A DNA stretch of 64,000 nt from Lacrimispora sphenoides JCM 1415. Its GTDB lineage: Bacteria; Bacillota; Clostridia; Lachnospirales; Lachnospiraceae. The stretch is taken from positions 3,286,001 to 3,350,000 of the forward strand of contig NZ_LT630003.1 of NCBI RefSeq assembly GCF_900105615.1, read 5' to 3'. Below, one piece after another: positions 35,136 to 46,000 of the stretch (position 1 is its first letter; the number at the start of each line of letters is the position of its first letter). The notes under the pieces were generated by a model. It was not told the DNA's origin. It did not search any database and was given only the letters and a program-made list of their open reading frames with translations. Made by a program: the position numbers and the translations under genes.

Positions 35136-38100
35136 TTATGGAATCAGCCGAAGGGTTTTAATCTCAAAAGGAGTAAAATGTAAGAGCATCTCACTGCTAT
35201 TTTCAAACAGATGAACCGGAACCAATATTCCGCCTTCCAGATTCTCCTCCATGGTTGTTCCCCACGCCTTGCTGATTTTAAAGCCAGCTGTCAGCAAACA
35301 GGAGGTATGTTTTCCGAAGGCTTCATAGCATCTTATAACCATATGGTTTTGGCCGTCTTCTGCCATCTTCACCGTCTCCAAAATCACATTTCCTGCTGAG
35401 ATCCGGAAAAATTCTTTTTCTCCGGTACCTTTCCCCCAAAATGCCAGGGGGCAATTTAACTGCATCCCTTCCCGTACAACTCCGCTTTCTGAAAAATTCC
35501 TGCTTTCTATATAGAAAGAATAAGTAAATTCCTGTATACCTTTATCTGCATGCATATCCGGCCATACCGGAGATTTTAACAGAGTCAGTTCTATGGAATT
35601 ACCATTGGTGCTGACTCCATATTTGGAATCATTGAGTACTGCTGCGGTCCTTCCCGGTTCCGTCATAGCAGTATACCGGTGATTGCACACCTCATAACGG
35701 TCTGCATCATAACGACGGTTTTGATGGGTTGGGCGTTTAACATACCCAAACTGGATTTCTTCCAAAGCTTCTTCCGTTCGGATATTAACCGGGAACGCTG
35801 CCTTCAGCAGCTTATGAGTTTCCTGCCAGTCAATGACCGTAACAAAATCAATCCGCCTGCTGTTATAAGATAATGTAATTCTCTGCATCAGAGAGGATTG
35901 GTGAATCATACGCTTTACCAGAAGCACCACTTTAAGCGGTCCTCTCTCCTCAATGGTGAGCTCCGCCGTATTCCCCAACTCTACCGGTACATTCTTATAG
36001 AAGGAACTTATTTCCCAAGCATCATAATCCACATTAATATCCTGATACAGGAAAAACTGGTTTGCAATCCCATCGACATAGTCGGTTTTTGTTTCCTGAT
36101 CGAAAACACTCCTCACCTGACCAAAACCGTCGACAATAGCCTTAACCAGCCCGTTTTCCAGAACAAACGAACCATCTTTTTCATAGATCCGGCATACCTC
36201 TTCTTCTGAAATTCCGGTATAGCCACAGGCAATTTGGTTCTGCCCGCCAAGATCGGTATAGCCGCAGGAAGGAATCTTCACAGGGATCAGCAGCCTGTCT
36301 CCGATTTTCTGGGTCACAGGGAATCTTCCGCTCCGAACCAGACGCTCTCCATCTTTGGCCGGAATCTCCGCCAGTTCCTCCCGCTCCCAGGATAAAGAAT
36401 TGAATATTAAGACACCGTCATCCTCTGATCCTGCAATCTTCGTTCTTGCTTCTCCGTAAAAACCAAGGGCTTTTTCTTTGATAGATTTTAGCGCTTCCCT
36501 GGCATCCTCATATACCCTGGTTATGGAGGTTCCGGGAATGATGTCATGGAACTGATGAAAGAGTAGTACTTTCCATAAAGATTCCAGTTCTTTCCTCCGG
36601 TTTTCTCCGTTTTCTGCGAAGCATGCAATGGAATTTAAAAGTTCTGCTTCCCGGAGCCGTCGTTCCGTCAGCCGGTTTTCTTTCTTGATCCATGCCTGGG
36701 ATGTGTAGGTTCCCCTATGCCAGGGCAGGTAGAGTTCCCCTTTGTAAACCTCCGTTACTGAGCCTTCCTCCTCCAGCCTTTGAAAAAACTTAACAGGGCT
36801 TTCCATGTAGGTGCGGGGGGCTCCTTCTAAATCCTTTACACGTCCTGCTGCTTCTACCATTTCTCTGGTGGCACCGCCCCCGCCGTCACCGAAACCTAAA
36901 GGATAGAGAAAGGAATCAATATTCTCCTGCTGAACACGATCCTCCCGCCATCTCGTGATTAAATCAAGAGGATCCAGCCTGGAATTATTCTCTTTATAAA
37001 AATGAGTCAGAATTCTGGTTCCGTCAATTCCTTCCCACCAGAAATTATTATAAGGAAATACATCACAGCCTTTTAATGCCCTGGCTATCTTCTGAGTAGT
37101 AAAATAGCGGATTCCACATCCTTTCATGATCTGAGGCAGCTGTCCGTTAAAACCAAAGCAGTCCGGAAGCCAAACCATGACACTTTCTTTTCCCAGCTCT
37201 TCCAAAAACCATTTTCTTCCGTATAGGCACTGACGGATCAGGCTCTCTCCAGATACCAGATTCGTATCCGACTCCACATACATCCCGCCTTCCGGTATAA
37301 AAGATCCATCCTCAACCTTCTGGAGAAGACGTCCGTACAACTCTGGGTAATTTTCTTTTACATTTTCCATAATGGGGGGTTCACATAAAAGAAATTTGTA
37401 ATCTTCATATTCATCAGACAAAGCAATTTGTGTAGACAGGGTTCTGGCACATTTTCGTTTCGTTTCCTCCCAGGGCCAGAGCCAGGCAAGATCCAGATGG
37501 GATTGTCCAAATATGGTAAACTCCGGTGCAGTTGACCCATTGACACAGGAAAGCAGCGGCGCCAGTTCCTCTCTTGCATTACGAAAGGATTCATCCCGTG
37601 CTTCCCGTTCCAGCTCAAAATCTGCCAGAAAGGTAAATTCCAAAAGTCCCTGGTTTACTTTCATAGCTCTTAAAGACTTGGGATCAAGTCCTTCGGAAAG
37701 CTTGTAAAGGGTATGTACATCCATGAGAAGCTGAAATGCATCTTCATTCCAGATACCGAAATCCGAAACGCCTATCATTACCTGAAACGGCGGAGGTTCG
37801 GGAACTGCTATACGCCAAGAAGGGCATGGTCCGCCTTTTTCCAGTCTTGGCCCATGCCCTGCATAGCTTTCTGCTACCACAAAAAAACGCTCACCTGCTT
37901 TCCCACAGCGGGTCAGTGTAATTCCATCATGTTTTAAATCTTTTGAACCTGCTGTTTTTCCATTCACCCAGATCAACATCTCCCCACCTACCTCAGGATG
38001 AAGAAAAATCCGTTTTCCCTCCGCCTCTCTGGGCAATACAATCTCTGTCCGAAACCAGCCGTATTCCCATTTGGCTCCCCAGGAAGTGCCCTGTGGCATA

Positions 38101-38255
38101 GGATAAAACTCCTGCTTTATTGCTTCCTCATAAGTAAAATGCTGTTTCGTCGTAAAGCCGGTAAATGTCACATCATCAAGCTTATGAAACAAGTGGTTTT
38201 TCAATTCCTCAATCCATATATTTATCCGTCCCTTTCGTTCTGCTGCAAGTACCAT
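35136..38255 (-). CDS. GH38 alpha-mannosidase
   Basis: A 1039-residue cytosolic glycoside hydrolase of family GH38, a zinc-dependent retaining alpha-mannosidase. The zinc site and entry motif FGQSHLDLAWLWPWEE is at about 250-265, the nucleophile Asp in WLPDCFGFNGQLPQ at about 363, and the central three-helix bundle and C-terminal beta-sandwich domains follow. No signal peptide, so it acts on imported oligosaccharides. It leads the operon with HAD, LplB, LplC and the binding protein (129 bases to the HAD gene). Substrate linkage cannot be read from sequence. Confidence 0.93.
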   Translation of the reverse strand: MVLAAERKGRINIWIEELKNHLFHKLDDVTFTGFTTKQHFTYEEAIKQEFYPMPQGTSWGAKWEYGWFRTEIVLPREAEGKRIFLHPEVGGEMLIWVNGKTAGSKDLKHDGITLTRCGKAGERFFVVAESYAGHGPRLEKGGPCPSWRIAVPEPPPFQVMIGVSDFGIWNEDAFQLLMDVHTLYKLSEGLDPKSLRAMKVNQGLLEFTFLADFELEREARDESFRNAREELAPLLSCVNGSTAPEFTIFGQSHLDLAWLWPWEETKRKCARTLSTQIALSDEYEDYKFLLCEPPIMENVKENYPELYGRLLQKVEDGSFIPEGGMYVESDTNLVSGESLIRQCLYGRKWFLEELGKESVMVWLPDCFGFNGQLPQIMKGCGIRYFTTQKIARALKGCDVFPYNNFWWEGIDGTRILTHFYKENNSRLDPLDLITRWREDRVQQENIDSFLYPLGFGDGGGGATREMVEAAGRVKDLEGAPRTYMESPVKFFQRLEEEGSVTEVYKGELYLPWHRGTYTSQAWIKKENRLTERRLREAELLNSIACFAENGENRRKELESLWKVLLFHQFHDIIPGTSITRVYEDAREALKSIKEKALGFYGEARTKIAGSEDDGVLIFNSLSWEREELAEIPAKDGERLVRSGRFPVTQKIGDRLLIPVKIPSCGYTDLGGQNQIACGYTGISEEEVCRIYEKDGSFVLENGLVKAIVDGFGQVRSVFDQETKTDYVDGIANQFFLYQDINVDYDAWEISSFYKNVPVELGNTAELTIEERGPLKVVLLVKRMIHQSSLMQRITLSYNSRRIDFVTVIDWQETHKLLKAAFPVNIRTEEALEEIQFGYVKRPTHQNRRYDADRYEVCNHRYTAMTEPGRTAAVLNDSKYGVSTNGNSIELTLLKSPVWPDMHADKGIQEFTYSFYIESRNFSESGVVREGMQLNCPLAFWGKGTGEKEFFRISAGNVILETVKMAEDGQNHMVIRCYEAFGKHTSCLLTAGFKISKAWGTTMEENLEGGILVPVHLFENSSEMLLHFTPFEIKTLRLIP

Positions 38256-38386
38256 CTACCTATCTCTCCCTTTTATAGTTCAATCATTTTTCCTCATTAT
38301 ACGTTAACTCATTGGCGGGTGACTACGCAATGTTTGTCAAGTTGTCGCAAAACTTTTGCAATTCTTGCAATTTTTCAGCACAAAAA

Positions 38387-38416
38387 AACAGGGCATGCAT
38401 TTGTGCATGCCCTGTT
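38387..38416 (-). terminator. Terminator after tyrS
   Basis: Thirteen-base stem AACAGGGCATGCA / TGCATGCCCTGTT with a four-base loop; the minus strand exits into TTTTTTT, about 64 bases after the tyrS stop and upstream of the GH38 gene. Confidence 0.9.
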
Positions 38417-38479
38417 CCATCTAGATAAGGTACAAAGTCTTAACTGAATGTCATTGATATTTCAACAGCCACTTATTTA

Positions 38480-39703
38480 TTACTTTACAACTATTCTTAC
38501 AAATTTTTTCTTACCGCGTTTTACGATCATCCCATCTCCGGAAAACTGTTCTTTTGCAAAAACAGCTTTCACATCGGAAACAGTTTCGCCTTCTACGGTT
38601 ACTCCTCCCTGTTCCACATTGCGTCTTGCTTCGGAACGGGTAGGAGCCAGACCGGATTTCTGAAGAATGGCCAGGATGTCAATGTTTCCGTCCGTAAAAT
38701 CTGCCTCTTCCAGCTCACAGGTCGGCATATCTGCCGCATTGCCGCCGGTAAACAGCGCTCTGGCACTCTCTCTTGCTCTTTCCGCTTCTTCTTCCCCATG
38801 AACCAGATTGGTCAGCTCATAGGCAAGGATTTCTTTTGCTTCATTTAACTGGCTGCCTTCCCAGCTGTCCATCTCGTTAATCTGCTCGATGGGAAGGAAG
38901 GTAAGCATACGCAGGCATTTTAACACATCTGCATCGGCAATGTTTCTCCAGTACTGGAAAAAGTCAAAAGGAGTCGTCTTTTCCGGATCAAGCCATACAG
39001 CGCCGGACTGGGTTTTACCCATCTTGTTTCCCTCGGAATTTAATAACAGGGTGATGGTCATTGCATGAGCATCTTTTCCCAGCTTACGGCGGATCAGCTC
39101 TGTACCGCCAAGCATATTGCTCCACTGGTCATCTCCTCCAAACTGCATGTTGCAGCCGTAACGGTTGAACAGCTCATAGAAGTCAAAGCTCTGCATGATC
39201 ATGTAGTTGAATTCCAGGAAGCTTAAGCCTTTTTCCATACGCTGCTTATAGCATTCCGCGGTCAGCATGCGGTTGACGGAAAAATGGGGACCAACCTCTC
39301 TGAGGAAATCAATGTAATTTAAGTTAAGAAGCCAGTCTGCATTATTAACCATAAGAGCCTTTCCTTCGGAAAAATCGATAAAACGGCTCATCTGCTTTTT
39401 AAAGCAGTCACAGTTATGCTGAATCGTTTCCACTGTCATCACCTGCCGAAGGTCGCTTCTTCCGGAAGGATCTCCAACCATACCGGTTCCGCCTCCGATC
39501 AGGGCGATGGGCTTATTGCCTGCCTCCTGAAGGCGCTTCATTAAGCACAGGGCCATAAAATGACCTACGTGAAGGCTGTCGGCCGTGGGATCAAATCCGA
39601 TGTAGAATATGGCTTTTCCTTCATTTACCATTTTGCTGATTTCTTCTTCATTCGTCACCTGGGCAATCAGGCCGCGGGCTTTCAATTCGTCATAAATTTT
39701 CAT
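38480..39703 (-). CDS. tyrS: Tyrosyl-tRNA synthetase
   Basis: Class I aminoacyl-tRNA synthetase that charges tRNA(Tyr). The catalytic fold shows [22 protein letters not shown] (HIGH motif as HVGH), [17 protein letters not shown], and KMGKTQSG (KMSKS as KMGKT). The C-terminal S4-like RNA-binding domain ends [19 protein letters not shown]. About 407 residues, normal for the bacterial TyrRS. AAGGAG is seven bases before the ATG at 39703; an adjacent ATG at 39706 is also possible. Controlled by a T-box leader. Confidence 0.96.
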   Translation of the reverse strand: MKIYDELKARGLIAQVTNEEEISKMVNEGKAIFYIGFDPTADSLHVGHFMALCLMKRLQEAGNKPIALIGGGTGMVGDPSGRSDLRQVMTVETIQHNCDCFKKQMSRFIDFSEGKALMVNNADWLLNLNYIDFLREVGPHFSVNRMLTAECYKQRMEKGLSFLEFNYMIMQSFDFYELFNRYGCNMQFGGDDQWSNMLGGTELIRRKLGKDAHAMTITLLLNSEGNKMGKTQSGAVWLDPEKTTPFDFFQYWRNIADADVLKCLRMLTFLPIEQINEMDSWEGSQLNEAKEILAYELTNLVHGEEEAERARESARALFTGGNAADMPTCELEEADFTDGNIDILAILQKSGLAPTRSEARRNVEQGGVTVEGETVSDVKAVFAKEQFSGDGMIVKRGKKKFVRIVVK

Positions 39704-39726
39704 CATTATTCTCCTTTTTCATAAAA

Positions 39727-40015
39727 ATAAGCCCCGTCCTATCAAAAGGACGAGGCTGAAGTCTCGTGTTACCACCTTAAGTTTATAAACAGCTCACGCT
39801 GTTTACCTCTTTGAGTACCTGATGCGATACTCTAGCACAATAACGGGTGCGGGAATCCGTCGCAGCCTACTTGGCATCTTAGCCGTTTGGTGCGAAGCTC
39901 AAAGATGTATTCGCAATCCGTATTCCACGCGCCTCTCATCTGCCGGCTGCTTTCTGTGTGGTACATCGTACTGCTACTTGTTCTTATCAACGCTTTTACT
40001 TGTTTATGAAGTTAT
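39727..40015 (-). promoter_or_regulatory. T-box riboswitch leader of tyrS
   Basis: Minus-strand leader of about 290 bases ending in the T-box TGGTAACACG (39774-39765) and a terminator (39757-39730). Two GAATAC strings in the stem I region (39912-39907 and 39925-39920) offer the Tyr codon UAC as specifier. UGGU would pair with the ACCA end of tRNA(Tyr), whose discriminator base is A. Together these fit induction of tyrS by uncharged tRNA(Tyr). Confidence 0.9.
39730..39757 (-). terminator. T-box regulated terminator of tyrS
   Basis: Stem AGCCTCGTCCT / AGGACGGGGCT (one G-T pair) followed by TATTTTTA on the minus strand. Confidence 0.9.
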
Positions 40016-40020
40016 TGACT

Positions 40021-40049
40021 AGTATATGTTGTTTTGTTTTATTTGTCAA
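40021..40049 (-). promoter_or_regulatory. Promoter of tyrS
   Basis: Minus-strand TTGACA (40049-40044), 17 bases, TATACT (40026-40021), 39 bases after the stop of the large surface protein. No terminator is seen between that gene and this promoter. Confidence 0.8.
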
Positions 40050-40087
40050 GAGTGGTTTTTTTATTTTTTATCTGTCCGGACATGATC

Positions 40088-43000
40088 CTATTTTACCCAG
40101 GCTCCATTCTCATTAACCCGGTATCCGTCTGGCGTAATCGTATTCATCAGGCATTCTCCTGACTGATTCAGATAATACCATTTGTCATGGACTTTGATCC
40201 AGCCCACCGCCATAGATCCGTCAAGGTTCATGTAATACCATGTTCCGTTCCACATCACCCAGTCTGTTTTCATTGCACCGTTCTGGTCCATAAAATACCA
40301 GATTCCGCCGACTACATTCCAGCCGGTAGCCATGTGGCCGGTCAGTCCAAAATAGTACCATGTTCCGTTTACCTTTACCCACTCTTCCTTCGGATACGAT
40401 CCATCCTGTCTTTGGAAGCGCCAGCCTTCTCCATCCTTTTTCCAGCTTCCCTTTGTCTCATCAGACCGGTCTTTTATGCCATAGTCTCTGTCTGAGTCAG
40501 AACCGCCGCCGGTATTCTTTCCCGGCTCTGGTTTTGGCTCCGGCTCCGGTTTTGGCTCCGGCTCCGGTTTTGGCTCCGGTTCAGGCTTAGGTTCCGGTTC
40601 TGGCTCCGGTTCCGGATCGTTGATTCCCGGCAGATCCGCACCTGCACCTGCCATCCTTATGACACTACCCTCTGCCGGACGAAGGAAATCGCCGAATACG
40701 ATTCTTCCATTAACTCTGCTAAAGCACTCCGCCGGATTTAGGGAAAGGAAGTTATCGGCTGTTATGGCATTCATTCCTTTCTGATAAAAATAATTATTGC
40801 TTATTTCTCTGGCTGCAATTTTATCATCGTATACTTTATCAAGGGAGGCACTGTAGGATGCGGTACGATATGATACATTATTTACCACAGTGCCGTCGGC
40901 TGTTAAATTTCCGTCTGAATCTGTCTTATAAGGACTTGGGCGCATGATGATGTTAAAACGCCGGTTATCAAAGGAGGTATTATTTTCGATGGTCAGTTCT
41001 CCCGGATTAAAATTATCTGTAATTCCATCCAGATTATTGTGGAATGCCACACTGTTTCTTAAGATGCTACTGACCTCCCGGCCTTCTCCTCCCAGCTTGA
41101 ATCCATTGTTCCCATTATTGTATGCCACACAATTTTCAATAATGGTCCTTCCGTTGGGGCCGTCGGACAAGGTATTGTACAGATCCCAGCCATCATCCGC
41201 ATTATCATGAGACACGCAGTTTATAAAGCGGTTATCATCGCCGGAACAGGATTTTGAGGCAAATCCGTCGGCATTGATCCTTGAGCCGTCAATGTTTTCA
41301 TAAGACTCACAGTTTTCAATCAGGTTATAGGAGGGCCACAATGTCCTGCTGCCCCGTGACTTTGTGATCGTAAGGCCTGCATCACTGGAAGTGTTGTGGA
41401 TCAGGGAATCTTTCATCACATTGTGACTTCCGTGAATCATCACGCCTCTGCTTCCTTCCACATTCTTACCGTCCACATCAAGACCTGTTACATCCCAGTA
41501 ATCGGAATCCAGAACAAAGATCTTTCCGCTTCCTGCTATTTTTACCGCGCCTCTTGCAGTCAGTGCTTTCCTGGCATTTTTATTTCCGGACGAACTCATG
41601 GGAATCTGGAACGGTCCGTACGTTCCTTCTGCCATGTAGATCGTTCCGCCGGGAACCAGTCTGCTTATCGCTGACTCCATAGACATGGGCGCCTCCATAG
41701 TTCCGGCTCCGTATTCACTTCCGTCAGGAGCTGCATATAAATCATTCCCATAGCTTTCCTTTTTCACGCGGAAGGTCTGCACCTTCTCTTTTCCCGCATC
41801 AGCACCTTCGTTTGGTACAAAGCCCAACTTGAATTCTGCCTCATCTCCTGTGATAACAGCCGGGCAATTGAACTGGACCCCTCCTGTGACTTCCTTATTT
41901 GCCGCAATGACCGCTCCGTCCTGGCTTACAGTCATACGGCCGGACTGATTGGTAAGAGCCTGAACCGTATAAGCAGAGCGATTGGTATAGGCGGCAGATG
42001 CCACATAAAGTGACGCAGATTCATCGTCTGGAGCAATATAAGCCGGTGACTCATCTGCCTTTTCTACATCGCTTAACACCAAGGAGATATTTTTCACCGA
42101 CATACGGGCATTTCTTGCGGCAAAGAATCCCACGTACATGATATCTTTATCCAGATGAGCCACAATGTTGGGGGTAACATTTTTATCCGTAAAGGTATAG
42201 GTGCTGACCACATTTCCCTCTTCATCAAGATGAGAAGCCTTAAACCCTTCATCCGTCCGCTCCAGACGTAGCATCATCTGGGTCCCATAGAAATTGGACG
42301 AATAGGGGGCATCTTCCGGCGCATATTTTTTATCTGCTTTTGATACGGACTTTTCAAAGGTTGCCGTTGTTTTTACGGACTTAAGATTTCCTGCCGGGCT
42401 ATTGACACCATAGCGGGCTGCCGCCAGTAAGTTTAAATCCGCATTCAGGGTTTTTCCCGCTGATCCTGCATGAAGTATTACCATATTTGAAGCAGCCGGA
42501 TATTCCTCATAACCTTCTTCTAAGGGGTCCTTTCTGGGAGAGCCGTTTATATCGCGGACCATAAGGCCTGCGCCCTCCTGCTGGTTTGGATTGGTCCCAT
42601 TCTCCGGTCCCATTTGCTCTACGATGACATCTGCGGTCAGACTGAAATTCTTATTGGCAGGTACCTCTGCATAATAAAAGGTTAAACCGTCATGTCCTGC
42701 CTGCAGCTTTCCGCCTCTTGATTCAATGACAACATCCTGTACCGGTCTTCCTTCCATACCCAGGGGTTCACCGGAACCTACCGGCCAGGTGCAGTTGACT
42801 CCCACTTTATTGTCCAGTACATTGGAACTGAAGTTCAAATCTGTGGATTGTCCAAATGCCGAGGATCTCCAGAGAACTTCCTCTTCCGGTCCGTTCCAGC
42901 TTCCTGCCGGGCCGCTGTTGGTCCAATGGAACGGGCCGCTTCCATTCAGGGCTTTCCACCAGCCGTCTGCTGCTTCTACACGGAATGTGTGATGCTCCGC

Positions 43001-46000
43001 CGGATCCAGTCCTGACACCGCAAAGGACGTATCCTTCGTGGTATAAGCGCCGTTGACATGATTAAAGTAATCCCCTTCAGTTGTATAAACGGGCTTTCCA
43101 TCTGCATAAACACGGTATGCGTAAATACCTGATTCGTCCTCCGGTTCGTTCCATGAAAGGATGAAATCATTGCCGGATAAGGATACCTTTAATCCACTGC
43201 TTTTCCATACCGGCGCAAGGTAATCGTAAGCCCTGGTTGTTTTTACGGTTTCTTCCTCGTACTCATAAATCTGCTCCGAGTCCGTAAACGCCTCCAGATA
43301 TACATCGTTTCTGTCCTCCAGCATACGGCCGACGGTCATGCTGATCTCTTCCGCTTCTGGTTTCTCAAGCTGGTAATTATAAACGGTAGCCGCAAGTTCG
43401 CCGTTTACATAGGCACGATAACCCCGTATTCTGGAATCCGCTGCCTTCGCGGATTTGAATTTGGCAGTTCCCCAGGTGTACCCAATTCCGCTGAAGGCGA
43501 TTTTACCATCTGCCGGTTCTTTGACTTCCGGGTCTTCTCCTCCTGATGTGGTCCAGTCATATAGGAGCCCCAGCACCTTATTTCCCGGAGCATCGACTGC
43601 ATATACTTTAAACACATAAGTCATGTCAGGGGAAAGTCCACCCAATTCACAGGAAGTACCGGTCACAGGCTTGGTTACATCGATCAATTCATCATTTAAG
43701 TACGTCTCAACAATATAGCCTGTGATACCACCGATGCCGGTCTCCTGTTCCCCGTCTTCAGCCGCAGGCCATTTTAGTTTCACTCTTCGTTCCGATCCGT
43801 TTCTTGAGGCCTCGGACGCACTGGCGACCGTCAGAACATCATCCGACCATACCGGCTTTGCCATGGCATCGTAGGAAACAGTGGACTGAGTCGTGGTTCC
43901 CGTAAAGCTTAAGTCATTGCAGAATTTTACGGATCCCCATGCCTTGTAATCAGAAGCTGCCGCGTCATTGTCTTTTTTCTCAATTCCCCTCCAGTTCATG
44001 GCCACATTGTGGAAGACGGCATTGGAAACACCCGCCAGCGATTCCGAGCTTTTTGCCAGCGACGGTTCAATGTTAGTAAACGTAATATCCTGGAAATACA
44101 AATCATGGTGGGTATGCCATGGCTGGAACATCTTACCATAATCCACAGATGCCGTTATTTCGAACGTATTCTTTGTAATGGTATCAGCCGTAATATTGTA
44201 CGCGTCAATCTCATGGAACTCCGCCGGTTTGTCTGCCGGTTCTACCGTTACGGCCTGATTGGCGTCGGAGTAGGAGGTACTAAACGTAAATACCTGTTGG
44301 GCATCCCCTACGGCGCAGTCGCGGATCAGAATATCAGATACCCCGCCGCCGTTTACAGGAGCGCTTTTGAAGCGGAATGGCATATCACTGTGGTTTAATA
44401 CATTGTCCTCCACCAGGATCTTACCAATGCCTGCACCAGTGTGGCTGCCTGCCGCAATGGCACCTCCATGGCATTCACGGAGGAAATTATTAAAGGTCCA
44501 GATATTGCTTGAAGGCCTCTGATCCGTATCCTGCACGCCCTTGCCCATACCGGTGGCAAAATTAACCGCATCATCGCCTGTGTCGAAGAAATTGTTAAAA
44601 ACCATTGCATCCTGGGTATTGCCAAGCTCAATTCCATCCCCATTGTTTGCATCGTATGTAATGTACTTTACATTTTCAGAAACTACATGTTCACTGTCAA
44701 GGACCGCAATGGTATGGTTTGCAGGATTTTCTACTGTGATTCCTTCGATATAGACTCCATTCACTCCCCGGAGAACGATCAGATTTGGCCTCATGGCATA
44801 AGCTTCACTGTCGTTAAGTCCCTTTCCTTTTCCCATATCATAGGCACTCTTTGCCAATATACCAAAATTGCTGCTTCCGGAAACCTTGCTGTTGCTTCCT
44901 GCCACCCAGTTCTTCAGCGCATATTTTTGAAGCTCTGCTTTTGTCCAGTCAGGATCACCGCTTTGTCTTTTCTGAAACGCCGGGGAATAGCCGTCTCCGC
45001 TAATGGTGCTGCCGGAACCATATTTCCACCCGTTTCCATAAACCGTACCTTTTCCCACAATACGGATATTTTCAAACAAACCGTTTTCATCTGCGCTGTA
45101 GGCATTGATCAGGGCCCAGGACCTGGTATCGGTAGAATAAGGGTATAAAAGATAATTCTGGTCATAGTGGCCCACATTAGGCGAACCAAAGAGAACCGCT
45201 CCCTCTTCCAGTTCCAGAGTCATGTTGCTCTTTAAATACAGAGAACCGGACATATAGATCCCTGACGGAATCACTACCTTTCCGCCTTCATTGCAAGCAT
45301 CAATGGCGCTCTGGATTGCCTTTGTATTATTTACTATAAAGGCATCTGTTTCCTCACCGCTGGAGGTGAAGCCTGATTCTACCGGCTCCGCTCCATAATC
45401 CCGGATATCGAATACTTCCGGCGTACCAGTCGTAGACCAGACGACAGAGGCCTTGTCCCCAAGCTCTGTCCCAGCTGCATCCACAGCCACAACGGAAAAA
45501 GTATAACTGGTATCCGGTGAGAGACCGTCCGCCCGGAAGGTATGGATATCTGTCTTTACCATATCTATCCCCTGGGCATCGTAATAACCATAAAATGCGT
45601 TCATATATGTATGGGCCCAGTCCGCATGCTCCGCGAAATTACTTCTTGCGTCTCCTATCTTTACCTCATCACAATATACATTGTAATTTGCCACATCCCC
45701 GTAATTCTCCGGCTTGTCCCAAACCAGAGTCATGGATGTATCATCATAAGCCAGCTTAAGTACTCTTACATTTGTTACATCATAGCTTCCTTCCGATCTG
45801 CTGTAACGGCTCTCACCCGTCAGTGAAAGCTCTGCATTGGATGGAGAGGCAGCCGCAACCGATGGCGTAGCCACAGTCTCCAGCACGGAGACCTCCCCGT
45901 ATGCCTGGGAAGCATCGGCACTAGATGGCGTGGCCGCCGCGTTGGACGGCGTTGCTTCCTTAATGCCATCCAGAGCTGAGGACAACTCTGCATAAGCAGT

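Noticed and set aside
40360..40590. Plus-strand frame with an Ala-Pro-Val-Leu repeat
   Set aside because: It is the antisense of the PEPEPK linker and wall repeats of the large surface protein.
40522..40616. Tandem repeats as a possible CRISPR array
   Set aside because: The 18-base units are contiguous, have no spacers and encode a Pro-Glu-Lys linker.
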